DNA from: Exiguobacterium undae DSM 14481
Lineage (GTDB): Bacteria; Bacillota; Bacilli; Exiguobacteriales; Exiguobacteriaceae
Direction: 5' to 3'
Assembly (NCBI RefSeq): GCF_000620805.1
Contig: NZ_KK211187.1
Coordinates: 2,853,389-2,917,388, forward strand
Length of the DNA stretch: 64,000 nucleotides
In this document: one piece after another, positions 32,849 to 42,135 of the stretch
Layout of the letters: each line of letters begins with the position of its first letter
Numbering within the stretch: position 1 is the first letter of the stretch
Notes under the pieces: generated by a model
What the model saw: only the letters and a program-made list of their open reading frames with translations
Told to the model about the DNA's origin: nothing
The model's database searches: none
Position numbers and translations under genes: made by a program

Positions 32849-32941
32849 CGTTGTTACTGGTTCGACACTCCTTCGGAAATGGAATTCGATACACTAGAGA
32901 ATGTCATTCTTTAGGCACAGCCATGAAGGAGCTCCTTACTT

Positions 32942-34732
32942 ATGAAATCATTCAACCGTTCGACCACATATATGCCCGGACTCGATGGTCTGCGTGCGTT
33001 CGCTGTCATCGCTGTCATTTTGTACCATCTGTCAGTACCGATGCTGACCGGCGGGTTTCTCGGCGTGGATGTGTTTTTTGTCCTGTCGGGTTATTTGATT
33101 ACCGGCTTGTTGCTCAGTGAGTGGCAACAGACCGGTCGCATCGACTTAAAACGGTTTTGGGTGCACCGGTTCCGTCGGTTGTTCCCGCCTCTGTTCGTCC
33201 TGCTTGTGCTTGTCCTCAGTTATGTCACGTTGTTTGAACGGGACTTGTTGCATTCGCTTCGCCAGGACAGCGTGGCGGCTCTGTTGTATACGACGAACTG
33301 GTGGTATATCGTCCATGACGTCTCTTATTTCGAATCGTTCGGCAAACCGTCGCCGATTCAAAACCTGTGGTCGCTTGCAATCGAGGAACAGTTTTACTTG
33401 ATATTTCCGATCGTACTCAGTTTTGGACTCGGATCAAAACGGCTGTTGCTCCGGGGAATCGGACTCCTTGCCCTGCTGTCCGCACTCCTGATGGCGATTC
33501 TGTTTACGCCGGGTGCGGATCCAAGCCGTGTCTACTACGGGACCGATACCCGGTTGTTTGCCCTGTTGATCGGCAGTCTGCTTGCCTTTGCCTGGCGACC
33601 GGAACGGTTTAAGAAAGAGATTCCGTCACGGGGTGTCCGCTTATTGAACGTGACCGGTGCCGTGATTGTCCCGGTGCTTGTTGTACTGATGCTCGTGACG
33701 AGCGAGTACGGTCGTTTTCTGTATTATGGCGGGTTTGTATTCGTCGCTGTCCTTGCGGCGTTACTGATTGCCGTCGTTGCTCATCCGGCGTCCTTGTGGA
33801 GCCGGTTGTTCGCAGCCCAGTGGCTGATTGCCGTCGGGAAACGGTCATACGGTCTGTATTTATGGCATTTCCCGCTGATCACCTTGATGACGCCCGTTGA
33901 ACAAACCGGAACATTTTCCTGGCTCCGGAGTCTCGGGATTCTCATCATCCTGATCGTCGTGACAGAACTGTCCTATCAGTTCGTCGAACGTCCGGTCCGC
34001 CGGCTTGGTCTGCTTGGATACATCCGGCAATTTCAGATTCATCCGCGGACCTTCCGGCAGTTTTCCCGGACGAAGTGGGTCTCTGTTTCCCTTGCCAGTC
34101 TGCTTCTCCTCAGCTTCATCGGGAATTTATCGATTCTTGCCGTCTCGGACGAACCGGCTCAACAATCGATTCCGACAGTCGCGGCGCCGCATTCCAAACC
34201 GGCACTTCTCAAAAAGCCGGCAACCCCGGTGCCGGAGAAACGTACACGGTCGATGTGCCGCCCGACGCTCGCCATCGGCGACTCGGTGCTGCTCGGGGTT
34301 GAAGATTACCTTGGCAGTACGCTTCAGCAAGTGACGATTGACGCCAAGCTCGGACGTCAGCTCCGGGAAGCCATACCGCTCAGCACGAAGTATGCGGCGT
34401 ACAATCACACCGACCATCAAGTCCTCCTCCACCTCGGGACAAACGGCAGTTTCCGTCCCGAACAGTTAGAGGAATTACTCGACCGGTTCGCCAATGCCGA
34501 TCAGGTGTACCTGGTGACGACACGGGTGCCGCGTCCGTGGGAACGAGAGGTCAACACGATGCTGAAGCAAGCCGCTGAACGCAAACGGGTGTCGCTCATT
34601 GATTGGCATGCCGTTGCCGTCAAACATCCGTCCTACTTCGAACAGGACGGCGTCCACTTGAACATCAAAGGTGCCCGCGCCTATTCGAAGCTGCTCGCCA
34701 AAGCGACAGGGTGTGCGACCACAACAAAATGA
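32942..34732 (+). CDS. oatA: OatA-like acyltransferase (Acyl_transf_3 plus SGNH)
   Basis: 596 aa. The N-terminal half is a 10-11 span acyltransferase-3 domain (GLDGLRAFAVIAVILYHL near 13-30, FLGVDVFFVLSGYLITG near 38). Then comes a proline/alanine linker outside the membrane and a C-terminal SGNH esterase-like domain with GDSVLL (Ser nucleophile, near 442), HLGTNGSF near 492 and DGVHLN near 568. This is the architecture of peptidoglycan O-acetyltransferase OatA, which confers lysozyme resistance; related proteins acetylate other wall polymers. Preceded by AAGGAGCTCC and a long leader. Confidence 0.9.
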   Translation: MKSFNRSTTYMPGLDGLRAFAVIAVILYHLSVPMLTGGFLGVDVFFVLSGYLITGLLLSEWQQTGRIDLKRFWVHRFRRLFPPLFVLLVLVLSYVTLFERDLLHSLRQDSVAALLYTTNWWYIVHDVSYFESFGKPSPIQNLWSLAIEEQFYLIFPIVLSFGLGSKRLLLRGIGLLALLSALLMAILFTPGADPSRVYYGTDTRLFALLIGSLLAFAWRPERFKKEIPSRGVRLLNVTGAVIVPVLVVLMLVTSEYGRFLYYGGFVFVAVLAALLIAVVAHPASLWSRLFAAQWLIAVGKRSYGLYLWHFPLITLMTPVEQTGTFSWLRSLGILIILIVVTELSYQFVERPVRRLGLLGYIRQFQIHPRTFRQFSRTKWVSVSLASLLLLSFIGNLSILAVSDEPAQQSIPTVAAPHSKPALLKKPATPVPEKRTRSMCRPTLAIGDSVLLGVEDYLGSTLQQVTIDAKLGRQLREAIPLSTKYAAYNHTDHQVLLHLGTNGSFRPEQLEELLDRFANADQVYLVTTRVPRPWEREVNTMLKQAAERKRVSLIDWHAVAVKHPSYFEQDGVHLNIKGARAYSKLLAKATGCATTTK

Positions 34733-34776
34733 CACAACACAGCCACCATTCTCCGTCAGTCGAGAAGGTGGCTGTT

Positions 34777-35793
34777 TTAGAGCGTATAAACGAGTCCGAT
34801 GTAGAGCAGGCTGACACCGAGCAGACTGAACAGGCAGCCGAGCACCAGCGGCAATCGCTTTTGGTACGTGAACACCAACAGAAGGACAGAGCTGATTCCA
34901 AGAGCAAGGACAAGCCCGTTTGACCACAACCACGTTTCCGCTTCAATCAGTGGTAAGACCGGCTGCTCTAAATTACTGAGTGTTGCACTGGCCAAAAATA
35001 CGCCGAAAATCATGACACTTTCGAAGCGCAGACCGAGCCGCGGATCAAACGGTTCTGTTTTCTGAAGACGTCGCTTGACGAGCGTTCCGTTGATAAAGGC
35101 ATAACCGAGCAACGGGATGAGCAAGAGGTGTTTCAGCAACAACGCTTGCCCGTATGGCAGATTCCATACATTGCGGTATTCGCTGATTGGTATGCTCGGA
35201 CGCATCAAAAAGAAGCCCGTCACGACAACACCGACAAAGAGCACTTGCGCCAATGGACTGAACCAGCGTAAAAAGGCCGACCAATGTGCCGCATCCCGGG
35301 CACCCCATCCCACAACGAGCACCACTCCAATCCAGAGCGCCATCAGACTAAAATGACCGGTCTGCAGCATCAGACCCGGTACGCCGTGTTTGGCTGCCGC
35401 ATGACTGGTGCCGGCAATTCCGAAAAACAACGGAATCGTTAAGCCAACAAGCAGCCACCGTTTGATGAAGGCAAATCGTTTTATACATACGATGATGATT
35501 GCCATCAGCACTGAAAAATACACCAGTAAAAAATAGTGTCCGACCCGGACGTCAAACAGACTGGCCCGCAAGGCGTCTCGCACCGGCAAGTCGAGTTCGT
35601 GACGGAAATAGTCAAACACCCGTCCGAGCGGCAGACTGGTTCCGATGACGACGCTGATCAAGGCGACGAGTGCCAGTCCGTCGAGTGCCCCCAGGGATGG
35701 TTTTTTATCCGGTGCAACAAATAGAAGCACGAGTCGTCCCGCCCACAGCGCCCCGCCCAGGTAGACGAGCAGTTCACTGACGATGCCGATCAT
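34777..35793 (-). CDS. copD: CopD-family copper membrane protein
   Basis: 338 aa from ATG 35793, which overlaps the CopC stop (ATGA). Eight or so membrane spans, with an N-terminal GALWAGRLVLLF, a central SHAAAKHGVPGLMLQTGHFSLMALW (split here only by my reading: residues about 170-195) holding conserved His, and YRNVWNLPYGQALLLKHLLLI, as in CopD/YcnJ. CopD works with CopC in copper uptake. In B. subtilis YcnJ the two are fused; here they are separate but translationally coupled. Confidence 0.9.
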   Translation of the reverse strand: MIGIVSELLVYLGGALWAGRLVLLFVAPDKKPSLGALDGLALVALISVVIGTSLPLGRVFDYFRHELDLPVRDALRASLFDVRVGHYFLLVYFSVLMAIIIVCIKRFAFIKRWLLVGLTIPLFFGIAGTSHAAAKHGVPGLMLQTGHFSLMALWIGVVLVVGWGARDAAHWSAFLRWFSPLAQVLFVGVVVTGFFLMRPSIPISEYRNVWNLPYGQALLLKHLLLIPLLGYAFINGTLVKRRLQKTEPFDPRLGLRFESVMIFGVFLASATLSNLEQPVLPLIEAETWLWSNGLVLALGISSVLLLVFTYQKRLPLVLGCLFSLLGVSLLYIGLVYTL

Positions 35794-36365
35794 GACCGTT
35801 TGCGGCGACGAAGTAATAACAGGGTCGCGACGATTGCCAGGACGAGTCCTGCAACGACCCACGGTAAGACGGTCGGGACGAGACCCGGTTTAACGGATTC
35901 CGTCGATTCCGTTGATTCCGTTGATTCCGTCGGGACGATGCTCGCCTGTTCGGTGTCGACGGTTGGTGCAGCTTCTTCGACCGCTTCCGGTTGAACGGTT
36001 TCTTCCGTTGCCGGCATCGCTTCAAAACGAATCGTCCCTTCGACCGGATGACCATCTTCGGAAATCAACTTCCAGATAATCAAGTAGGTGCCTTGCTCAA
36101 GTTCCTGCTTCAAGACCGCGCTTAACTCATTTCCGATGATCAACGGTTTTTCCAAGGGAACGGTTTCTCCTTCGGCTGTCTTCAGTTCGAGTGTGCTTGT
36201 TTTTTCAATCGGTGCATCAAATGTCAGGCGGATCCGTTCCACGTTTTCTTTTAAGACGGCTCCCTCTTCCGGATTGGAATTCGTCAGACTCGTGTGAGCT
36301 GAAACCGAAAACGGTTGAACGACGAACAAGACGAGAACGAACAACACAAACCATTTGATTTTCAT
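35790..36365 (-). CDS. copC: CopC-domain copper-binding protein with membrane anchor
   Basis: 191 aa. Signal peptide ending SVSA, after which the mature chain starts HTSLTNSNPEEG, giving the N-terminal His that CopC uses to bind Cu(II); LISEDGHPVEGTI near 105 holds the second conserved His. A linker with repeated TES triplets (9-bp repeats in the DNA near 35895-35930) leads to a C-terminal transmembrane helix. So it is tethered to the outer membrane face next to CopD. Upstream, AGGAGGAG precedes ATG 36365. Confidence 0.92.
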   Translation of the reverse strand: MKIKWFVLFVLVLFVVQPFSVSAHTSLTNSNPEEGAVLKENVERIRLTFDAPIEKTSTLELKTAEGETVPLEKPLIIGNELSAVLKQELEQGTYLIIWKLISEDGHPVEGTIRFEAMPATEETVQPEAVEEAAPTVDTEQASIVPTESTESTESTESVKPGLVPTVLPWVVAGLVLAIVATLLLLRRRKRS

Positions 36366-36401
36366 CCTAAACTCCTCCTTTAACTAACAGAAAATGTGTA
36401 G

Positions 36402-36427
36402 AAAAAGACCCGCTGTTTCCAGCGGGT
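36402..36427 (-). terminator. Rho-independent terminator of the 457-aa wall protein
   Basis: ACCCGCTG, a 4-nt loop and CAGCGGGT, followed on the minus strand by TCTTTTT. It sits between the wall-protein gene and copC, so copC-copD may be transcribed less than the upstream gene, by read-through, unless a weak promoter exists in the gap. Confidence 0.88.
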
Positions 36428-36439
36428 TCGGTTGTCCGA

Positions 36440-37813
36440 TTAGTGTTGTGAACGACGTCCGCGAAGTCCGAAGAATCCGAGGATGGACGCAGCGGCGATT
36501 CCGAGTAAGGACCAGAGGATGCCGGCTGAAGATTGTGCTTCAGCTGCTCCACCAAGACCCGTATTCGGCATACCGGCTGGTGCGCCTTTGAATTTATCCG
36601 GGAACTGATCGACGATTGCGGTTGCTGTTCCTTCACCGACACCGTACATATGACCGTAGGCTTCACGGATTGCCGGGTACGTTTTGTCGTAATCTTTTTC
36701 ATTGTAGCTGTTGAACGCCAGTAACAGTTGATCGATGTGAACCTTGAGTCCTTCTTCCAAGTCTTTCGACTTCAGGCGTCCTTCTGTTGCGGCATCCAGG
36801 AAGGCCGCTTGTTCGACACGGTACTCATCCAGTTCTTGAACGGCCATGTCGCGTGCTTCGTCGTCTTTTGCACCGGTCGCTTTGACATAATCGACGAAGT
36901 AACCGATATGGCTCGACCAAATTTTCTTGAACTCTTGGGCCGCTTCGCTGCCGTAAACAGAACCGATCGACGCTGTCAGATCATCCGTGTTCTCACCAAG
37001 CGCTCCTGCTGCTGCATCAAAGTCTTTTGCTCCATCAATCCCTTTTTGCATCGCCAGAACGGCCAGTGCGGCGTGTTCCGAGAAGTTTCGATTTAAGCCG
37101 GCACGAAGGTCAGCCGCTGGTGTATCGACTTTCGTATTTTTGAATTTGTCCGGGTATTGATCGACGATGGCACCGGATAAGCCTTCTCCTACCATGTACA
37201 TGTGCTCGATGGCGATACGGAGATTGCTGTAGGCGGCGTCATAATCACCGGCGACATAGCTGTCAAATGACGTCAGCAATTGCGTGATGTGAACTTTTAA
37301 TCCCCCTTCTAAATCCGCTGCTTTCAGGCGGCCTTCCGTTGCCTTGTCGAGGAAAGCGGCTTGTTCGACGCGGTATTCATCGAGTTCTTTTAACGCTTTT
37401 TGTTTGGCGTCTTCATCCTTGGCACCAGTCGCTTTGACGTAATCGACGAAGTAACCGATGTGGCTCGCCCAAATTTCTTTGAAGGCTTCGCCTGCTTCAT
37501 CCCCGTAGACGGATCCGACAGCCGCGGATAAGTCATCCGTGTTTTGGTTTAAAGCACCTGCTGCTTGTTCGAAGTCTTCTTTTCCGTCGATACCTTTTTG
37601 CATCGCGACGACCGCTAAAAACGCGTGTTCAGATAAAAGCTGATCAAGCGTCGCTCGCAAATCCGATGCGGGAGAAGAGACATCCAGAGAGACTTTACCC
37701 GAGCTGTGTGACATCTTGCTGTGATCTTCATGACCATGGGCACTGACGCCTGCTGCTGGAATCAATAATGCGGCACTGAGTGGGACGGCGAGATACGACT
37801 TTTTCATCTTCAT
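36440..37813 (-). CDS. Cell-wall-anchored tandem-repeat protein, putative metal or haem binder (paralogue 1)
   Basis: 457 aa. Signal peptide (ending VSA), a His-rich mature start (HGHEDHSKMSH), two helical repeats at about 49-226 and 233-410 that are more than half identical, then MPNTG, a hydrophobic helix and RGRR: an LPxTG-like sorting signal. Each repeat has His at equivalent places: H63/H247 (SEHA), H118/H302 (SHIGYFVDY), H175/H359 (KVHI) and H204/H388 (HMY). Regular His in a four-helix pattern suggests metal or haem binding; no known family named. Neighbours are CopC/CopD and PepSY/YtkA genes. Confidence 0.8.
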   Translation of the reverse strand: MKMKKSYLAVPLSAALLIPAAGVSAHGHEDHSKMSHSSGKVSLDVSSPASDLRATLDQLLSEHAFLAVVAMQKGIDGKEDFEQAAGALNQNTDDLSAAVGSVYGDEAGEAFKEIWASHIGYFVDYVKATGAKDEDAKQKALKELDEYRVEQAAFLDKATEGRLKAADLEGGLKVHITQLLTSFDSYVAGDYDAAYSNLRIAIEHMYMVGEGLSGAIVDQYPDKFKNTKVDTPAADLRAGLNRNFSEHAALAVLAMQKGIDGAKDFDAAAGALGENTDDLTASIGSVYGSEAAQEFKKIWSSHIGYFVDYVKATGAKDDEARDMAVQELDEYRVEQAAFLDAATEGRLKSKDLEEGLKVHIDQLLLAFNSYNEKDYDKTYPAIREAYGHMYGVGEGTATAIVDQFPDKFKGAPAGMPNTGLGGAAEAQSSAGILWSLLGIAAASILGFFGLRGRRSQH

Positions 37814-37940
37814 CTTGTGAACACCCCTTTATTTTTTTGGACTACACACAGATAACGTAAGAAGTTCACTAATAGTTTTATATTTTTACATTTTTTATTA
37901 TAAATATTTTTTATATCAAACTATTCACGAGATCGAACTA
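37814..37940 (-). promoter_or_regulatory. AT-rich upstream region of wall protein 1
   Basis: Very AT-rich, bounded by a terminator on the far side, so the wall-protein gene has its own promoter here. Contains an inverted repeat AATAGTTT...AAACTATT (about 37880-37925) that could be an operator. No Fur or LexA-type box seen. Confidence 0.45.
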
Positions 37941-37981
37941 AAAAAAGCATCTTTTTGCATGAGCGCAGCAAGATGCTTTTT
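37941..37981 (-). terminator. Terminator of the YtkA-like gene
   Basis: AAAAAAGCATCTT and AAGATGCTTTTT pair around a GC-rich loop and give T-runs on both strands, immediately after the stop at 37984. Confidence 0.85.
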
Positions 37982-37983
37982 CC

Positions 37984-38472
37984 TTAATGATGATGACCGC
38001 TGTTCCCGTTTTCCGGTTGCGCACCGTCTTGTAACATTTTAAGATCTGCCTTGGAAAGTTCACCGATGATAAACTGTTTCGTCGGCATGATCATCGTACT
38101 GTTAACACCCGCATGAACCTTCACATAATACAGTCCTGATTTTGGCAACGTCTTTTGAATGGAGTAAACCCCATTTTGTTCTGTTTCAGCCGGTTCCATA
38201 CTGTATGTCAGCGTCCCGTCCGCCTTCCAAATCTCGAAGTGAACAAAGTCGACCTGACTGAGTTGTTTTTCATTTTGCCAGACCGTCGCTTTGAACGTAT
38301 GACTTTCCCCTTCTTGATCCGGTTGCTTGTTTTTCGGCAGTTCCAGCTGTACCGACAGCGGCTTGGCGACCGCGTATTGATCTGCCGCATCCGATGCCAC
38401 CGTACATCCTGTTAAAGCACTGCCCGATATGATACTGATGAATATGCCCAGTCCAATTACGTGTTTACGCAT
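37984..38472 (-). CDS. YtkA-like lipoprotein with His tail (copy B)
   Basis: 162 aa. Lipobox SALTGC (Cys 22). A beta-sandwich YtkA/FixH-like domain at about 40-135 (ETEQNGVYSIQKTLPKSGLYYVKVH) is followed by ELSKADLKMLQDG and a C-terminal GHHH. It overlaps the PepSY gene upstream by 8 nt. Domain of this kind is linked to copper and cytochrome maturation proteins; the His tail suggests metal binding. It is a duplicate, in design, of 39960-40409. Confidence 0.82.
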   Translation of the reverse strand: MRKHVIGLGIFISIISGSALTGCTVASDAADQYAVAKPLSVQLELPKNKQPDQEGESHTFKATVWQNEKQLSQVDFVHFEIWKADGTLTYSMEPAETEQNGVYSIQKTLPKSGLYYVKVHAGVNSTMIMPTKQFIIGELSKADLKMLQDGAQPENGNSGHHH

Positions 38473-39850
38473 TTAAAAACCTCCTAACAGCCGGAATCCG
38501 TCGAATGATCAGGAAATCAACCAGCCAAACGATGATCAACGACAGACCGACGAGCGGGAACAAAATCCCCAGCAGAATCAACACGAGGATAAACCACTTG
38601 ATTGACTTCGCCGGCGGTCCTTTCGGTGCGCCCATCCCTTTGCCCGGTTTTCGTTTAAACCACAGATAAAAGCCGCTGACGGCGACTAAGATGATTCCAA
38701 GACAAATCAGCAAACTGATCAACTGATTGATCAAACCAAATTCCGTTCCTTTGTGCAAGGTAATCCCGAGCGCAACGGCTTTACCGACAAGACCATAGTT
38801 ATCAAAACGATAGTCTGCCAAAACGGCACCCGAGTATTGATCGAGATGGATCGTTGCTTCGTCCTCCGCTTTCGCCGGATAAGCCGACAATGTATACACC
38901 CCTGTCGGATCGCTTGGAATACTGATCGCATAGCTCGGGTCCATCCCTTGTTGTTTCGCAATCGACACGATATCGTCCATCGACGCCGGCACCAACCCTT
39001 CGACGTTTGATTTCGGCACGTCGAGCGTTTCCGCCGCCCAAGGAACTTCCGCCACATCTTTTGTTTGAACGGCTGACACCGGTGCCTCGCCTCCCCAGAT
39101 CGATGGTGGATAACCAAGCCCTTGGTTGGTCGCAAGCGACTGGAAGTTAGTACCCCAAAAACCGGACCACGGAAGACCCGTCAAGATCAGGAACAACATT
39201 CCGGCCGTCATCCAAAACGCCGGGACAGCATGCAAATCACGCCGGAAGATCTTTTTCCCTTGCCGTACGCGTGGAATGAAGACCCCTGACCAACCGGTTG
39301 TTTTGTTGCGCGGGAACCACAAGAACAATCCTGTCACAATCAAGACGATTGCCCAACACGCAACCAGTTCGACGATGCGGTCACCAATCGTCCCGGCCAT
39401 CAGCTCACCGTGAATCTCTTCAATTTTATTCATGATTCGGTCGTCATCCGCCAATTCACCGATGATTTTCCCAGTGTAGGGATTGACGAACACAGTCGCT
39501 GACGCAGCAGCTGTCGCAATTTTCACTTCGCTGGACCGGTCGTCGGATTCCCCCGGCCGGTATTTCGTGATGCTTGCGTCCGGATATTTCGCTTTGACGG
39601 CATTGATTTGTTCTGTCGCCGACATCCGTTCGTCTTGCGGTGTAACCTCATAATAGTGTTGATATAAGTTCTGTTCGATTTGCGGTTTGAATAAATAAAC
39701 CGATCCGGTCACAGCCAGCATGACAAGGAACGGTGCAAAGATAATACCAGCATAGAAATGCCACCGCCAAACCGTTCGGTAGAAGGAAGACGCTGTCTGT
39801 TTCGCCGACTTGGCTTGCGTCGATGATTCCGTAGATTCCATTTGATTCAT
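38465..39850 (-). CDS. PepSY-TM protein, putative membrane metal reductase (copy B)
   Basis: 461 aa. Four long transmembrane helices and two extracytoplasmic PepSY-like parts. Conserved histidines: H31 (WRWHFYAGI), H147 (IHGELMAG), H207 (LHAVPAFW) and H366 (LHKGTEFG). In structurally studied PepSY-TM reductases (FoxB type) such His ligate haem and pass electrons to periplasmic iron-chelates. The gene heads a pair with a YtkA-like lipoprotein. Copy A at 40406-41782 is about half identical by eye. Start ATG 39850. Confidence 0.85.
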   Translation of the reverse strand: MNQMESTESSTQAKSAKQTASSFYRTVWRWHFYAGIIFAPFLVMLAVTGSVYLFKPQIEQNLYQHYYEVTPQDERMSATEQINAVKAKYPDASITKYRPGESDDRSSEVKIATAAASATVFVNPYTGKIIGELADDDRIMNKIEEIHGELMAGTIGDRIVELVACWAIVLIVTGLFLWFPRNKTTGWSGVFIPRVRQGKKIFRRDLHAVPAFWMTAGMLFLILTGLPWSGFWGTNFQSLATNQGLGYPPSIWGGEAPVSAVQTKDVAEVPWAAETLDVPKSNVEGLVPASMDDIVSIAKQQGMDPSYAISIPSDPTGVYTLSAYPAKAEDEATIHLDQYSGAVLADYRFDNYGLVGKAVALGITLHKGTEFGLINQLISLLICLGIILVAVSGFYLWFKRKPGKGMGAPKGPPAKSIKWFILVLILLGILFPLVGLSLIIVWLVDFLIIRRIPAVRRFLNA

Positions 39851-39920
39851 ATATTCCCCTCGATTCCTGACATTAATATTTCAGTAACTTACCTAGTTTA
39901 GCGCACGCGATGACGAAACA

Positions 39921-39952
39921 AAAGAACATGAGGCGGAATCTACCGCCCCATG
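39921..39952 (-). terminator. Terminator between the two PepSY-YtkA pairs
   Basis: CATGAGGCGG (39927-39936), a 6-nt loop and CCGCCCCATG (39943-39952), followed on the minus strand by TTCTTTTG. So copy A ends here, and copy B needs its own promoter in the following 70 nt or depends on read-through. Confidence 0.75.
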
Positions 39953-39959
39953 CTGCTTC

Positions 39960-40409
39960 TTAATGATGTCCACCATGTCCGTCATGCGCTGCCGGTGCTT
40001 GCGACTGGTACATCGCTTGCGCTTTTTCAAGCTCTGCTTCTGAAACGTCACCCACCTGAACGAGTGACTTCGGTGTATAGACTTTTTCACCCACATGGAC
40101 CATCCCGTTCACGACGTAGACGCCTGATTTTTTAAACGGAATGCTGCTTACGTAATGCCCCTCTTTATTTTCCGTTTCAAACGTCTCCGTGTCCTCACTT
40201 CCAATCGGCGTGACTTGTACATGGACGACATCAATATCTTGCGGATTCTCAATTTCGACAGCGACCGTCGTGCGTGTATCGGCTGCGATTTTTTCAGGTG
40301 CGTACAGTCCAACCTTCATTATCGGCGGTGCTGCTTTCGTTTCAAACTGGCATCCGGCGAGTAAAAGGACACTGCCGATCAATGCTCCTGTCATGAACAG
40401 TCGTTTCAT
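39960..40409 (-). CDS. YtkA-like lipoprotein with His-rich tail (copy A)
   Basis: 149 aa. Lipobox LLLAGC (Cys 20), YtkA-like beta-sandwich (KEGHYVSSIPFKKSGVYVV at about 84-102), then EVEL-type helix and C-terminal HDGHGGHH. The ATG overlaps the PepSY copy A stop (ATGA). His-rich ends typically bind Cu or Zn/Ni; this fits the CopC/CopD context. Confidence 0.83.
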   Translation of the reverse strand: MKRLFMTGALIGSVLLLAGCQFETKAAPPIMKVGLYAPEKIAADTRTTVAVEIENPQDIDVVHVQVTPIGSEDTETFETENKEGHYVSSIPFKKSGVYVVNGMVHVGEKVYTPKSLVQVGDVSEAELEKAQAMYQSQAPAAHDGHGGHH

Positions 40410-41782
40410 GCAGCTACCCCCTGACTTTTGTTGCGACGACGGCTAAAGATCAACAAATCGAGCACGATGATGGCAATGACCGACAAGGCGGCAAGCGGCA
40501 TCGTCAAGCTGATCAGTAAAATTAAACCGGCCACGATTTTTTTGACACGTTGGTCGACGGCACGTTTCGGAGCAGTTAACTTTCCGGCTCCGTTCCGGCG
40601 TTTCCACCACAAGACGACTGAGCTGATAACGATGAAAATCAAGCCGAGACAAAGTGCCAGCCCCACCAGTTGATTCAACAGACCAAACAGCTTCCCTTCA
40701 TGGAAACCGATCCCCATCGAAATCATTTTCGCAAGCAGTCCATAATCACCAAACGTCACGCTCGATAACACCGTCCCTGAATATTGATCCAGGTGCATCG
40801 TCTTTTCGTTCATCGGATTACTGTGTAAGGATGAGATTGTATACACGCCTTGTTCCCCTTGTGGGAGCGTGATTTGATACGGTTTGACGATGCCCAGTTG
40901 TTTCGCCTCGGCATCGGCTTCCGATACGCTCATCGTCAGGGGCTTCGCCGGTCCGGAAGTCGGCACGACATCATTTTGTGTCGCCCATGGTATGTCTGTC
41001 GCAATGTCTTTTGTGACGATTTGTGACGTCAAGGTCTCATCCGGTCCAAACGCATATTGCGGAAAGTTCGAGTTGGTTTTCGTCGCGACGGTATTGATCC
41101 ATTCTCCGGCAACACCCGACCAAGCGAGACCGGAACCGATGATGAGGATAAGACCAAGCGTCGACCAGACGGCAACCGAACCGTGAAGGCCTTTCCAAAA
41201 ATTACGCGATCCGTCCTTCTTTTTGAAAGACGGGAAAAACACCCGTTTGAAGCTTCCCTGTTCGCCGCGCGGCCAAAAGAGATATGTACCGGTAATCAAT
41301 AAAATGATAGCCCAACTTGCTGCGAGCTCGACGAGCAGATTGCCGGCTTTCCCGGCAAACAACTCACCGTGAATCGTTTTGATGAAGCCAAGCGGACCTT
41401 CCCCCACCCGCTTACCCGTTACTTCTGCCGTATACGGATCCACATAGACGAATCCGGCTTCTTCACCAAACATCGCCCCCATCCGTGTTGTTCGGTCAGC
41501 TTCTTCAAATTGCCCGATGGACGAAACCGTTGCTTCCGGATACTTCTCTGTCACGGCCTGCACTTGTTTTTCTAAAGCAACACGTTCCCCGGATCCTTTG
41601 GTAAAGACCATTTCGCTGTAAAGCCTGTCTTCAATCTGTGGTTTAAATAAGTAAATCGACCCCGTGACGGCAAGAATAATAAAAATAGGTGCAAAAATAA
41701 TGCCTGCATAAAAATGCCACCGCCACATCGATTGGTACCAACTCCGCTGTTGTTTCGGAGTTTGATTCCGTCCCTTCATCAT
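40406..41782 (-). CDS. PepSY-TM protein, putative membrane metal reductase (copy A)
   Basis: 458 aa; ATG 41782, or ATG 41779 at better spacing from AAGGGGG. Same plan as copy B: H23 (WRWHFYAGIIFAP), IHGELFAGKAGN, LHGSVAVW and FHEGKLFGLLNQ carry the four conserved His. Four membrane helices. Likely a haem-containing electron conduit reducing an extracytoplasmic metal. It is the first gene of a block reading through YtkA A. Confidence 0.85.
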   Translation of the reverse strand: MMKGRNQTPKQQRSWYQSMWRWHFYAGIIFAPIFIILAVTGSIYLFKPQIEDRLYSEMVFTKGSGERVALEKQVQAVTEKYPEATVSSIGQFEEADRTTRMGAMFGEEAGFVYVDPYTAEVTGKRVGEGPLGFIKTIHGELFAGKAGNLLVELAASWAIILLITGTYLFWPRGEQGSFKRVFFPSFKKKDGSRNFWKGLHGSVAVWSTLGLILIIGSGLAWSGVAGEWINTVATKTNSNFPQYAFGPDETLTSQIVTKDIATDIPWATQNDVVPTSGPAKPLTMSVSEADAEAKQLGIVKPYQITLPQGEQGVYTISSLHSNPMNEKTMHLDQYSGTVLSSVTFGDYGLLAKMISMGIGFHEGKLFGLLNQLVGLALCLGLIFIVISSVVLWWKRRNGAGKLTAPKRAVDQRVKKIVAGLILLISLTMPLAALSVIAIIVLDLLIFSRRRNKSQGVAA

Positions 41783-42086
41783 GAATCCCCCTTATCCCCT
41801 AAAAAATATGTCCACCTTGTGAACACAGGATAAGTATAAGCGTTTACATGACACGCAGACCGATGCCACTATGGCGATTTTTTGCCAATCCGGTGATATC
41901 TCTGCGTATTAATTAAGTAAGATTATGAGTTCTTTCTCCACAATTACTTCATAGCTTTCATATGATAGTACTTACTTTTTCTACAAGTTCCCTAAATGAT
42001 TTTGAAATCTTTTCATATTTTTTAATCTTTTTTAAATCCAAACGAAATCCGGGTGCGTATGCTGTTCAGAACGATGAGGAAATGAA
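41783..42086. other. Divergent noncoding region between PepSY A and wall protein 2
   Basis: About 300 bases without a gene. AT-rich, contains short T-tracts and no reading frame worth keeping. It should hold the divergent promoters; I cannot fix the PepSY A promoter. Confidence 0.5.
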
Positions 42087-42102
42087 TTACCAAATTGGTT
42101 AA
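42087..42102 (+). promoter_or_regulatory. Inverted repeat overlapping the likely -10 of wall protein 2
   Basis: TTACCAAATTGGTTAA, an almost perfect dyad (CCAA/TTGG core), covers a possible -10 (TAAAAT at 42100-42105) upstream of ATG 42136. A candidate operator; the regulator is unknown. Confidence 0.45.
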
Positions 42103-42135
42103 AATACACACCCAAATTTGAGAGGATGAGACAAA

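Noticed and set aside
35895-35930. Short tandem repeat as CRISPR-like or regulatory
   Set aside because: A 9-bp coding repeat giving TES triplets in the CopC linker.
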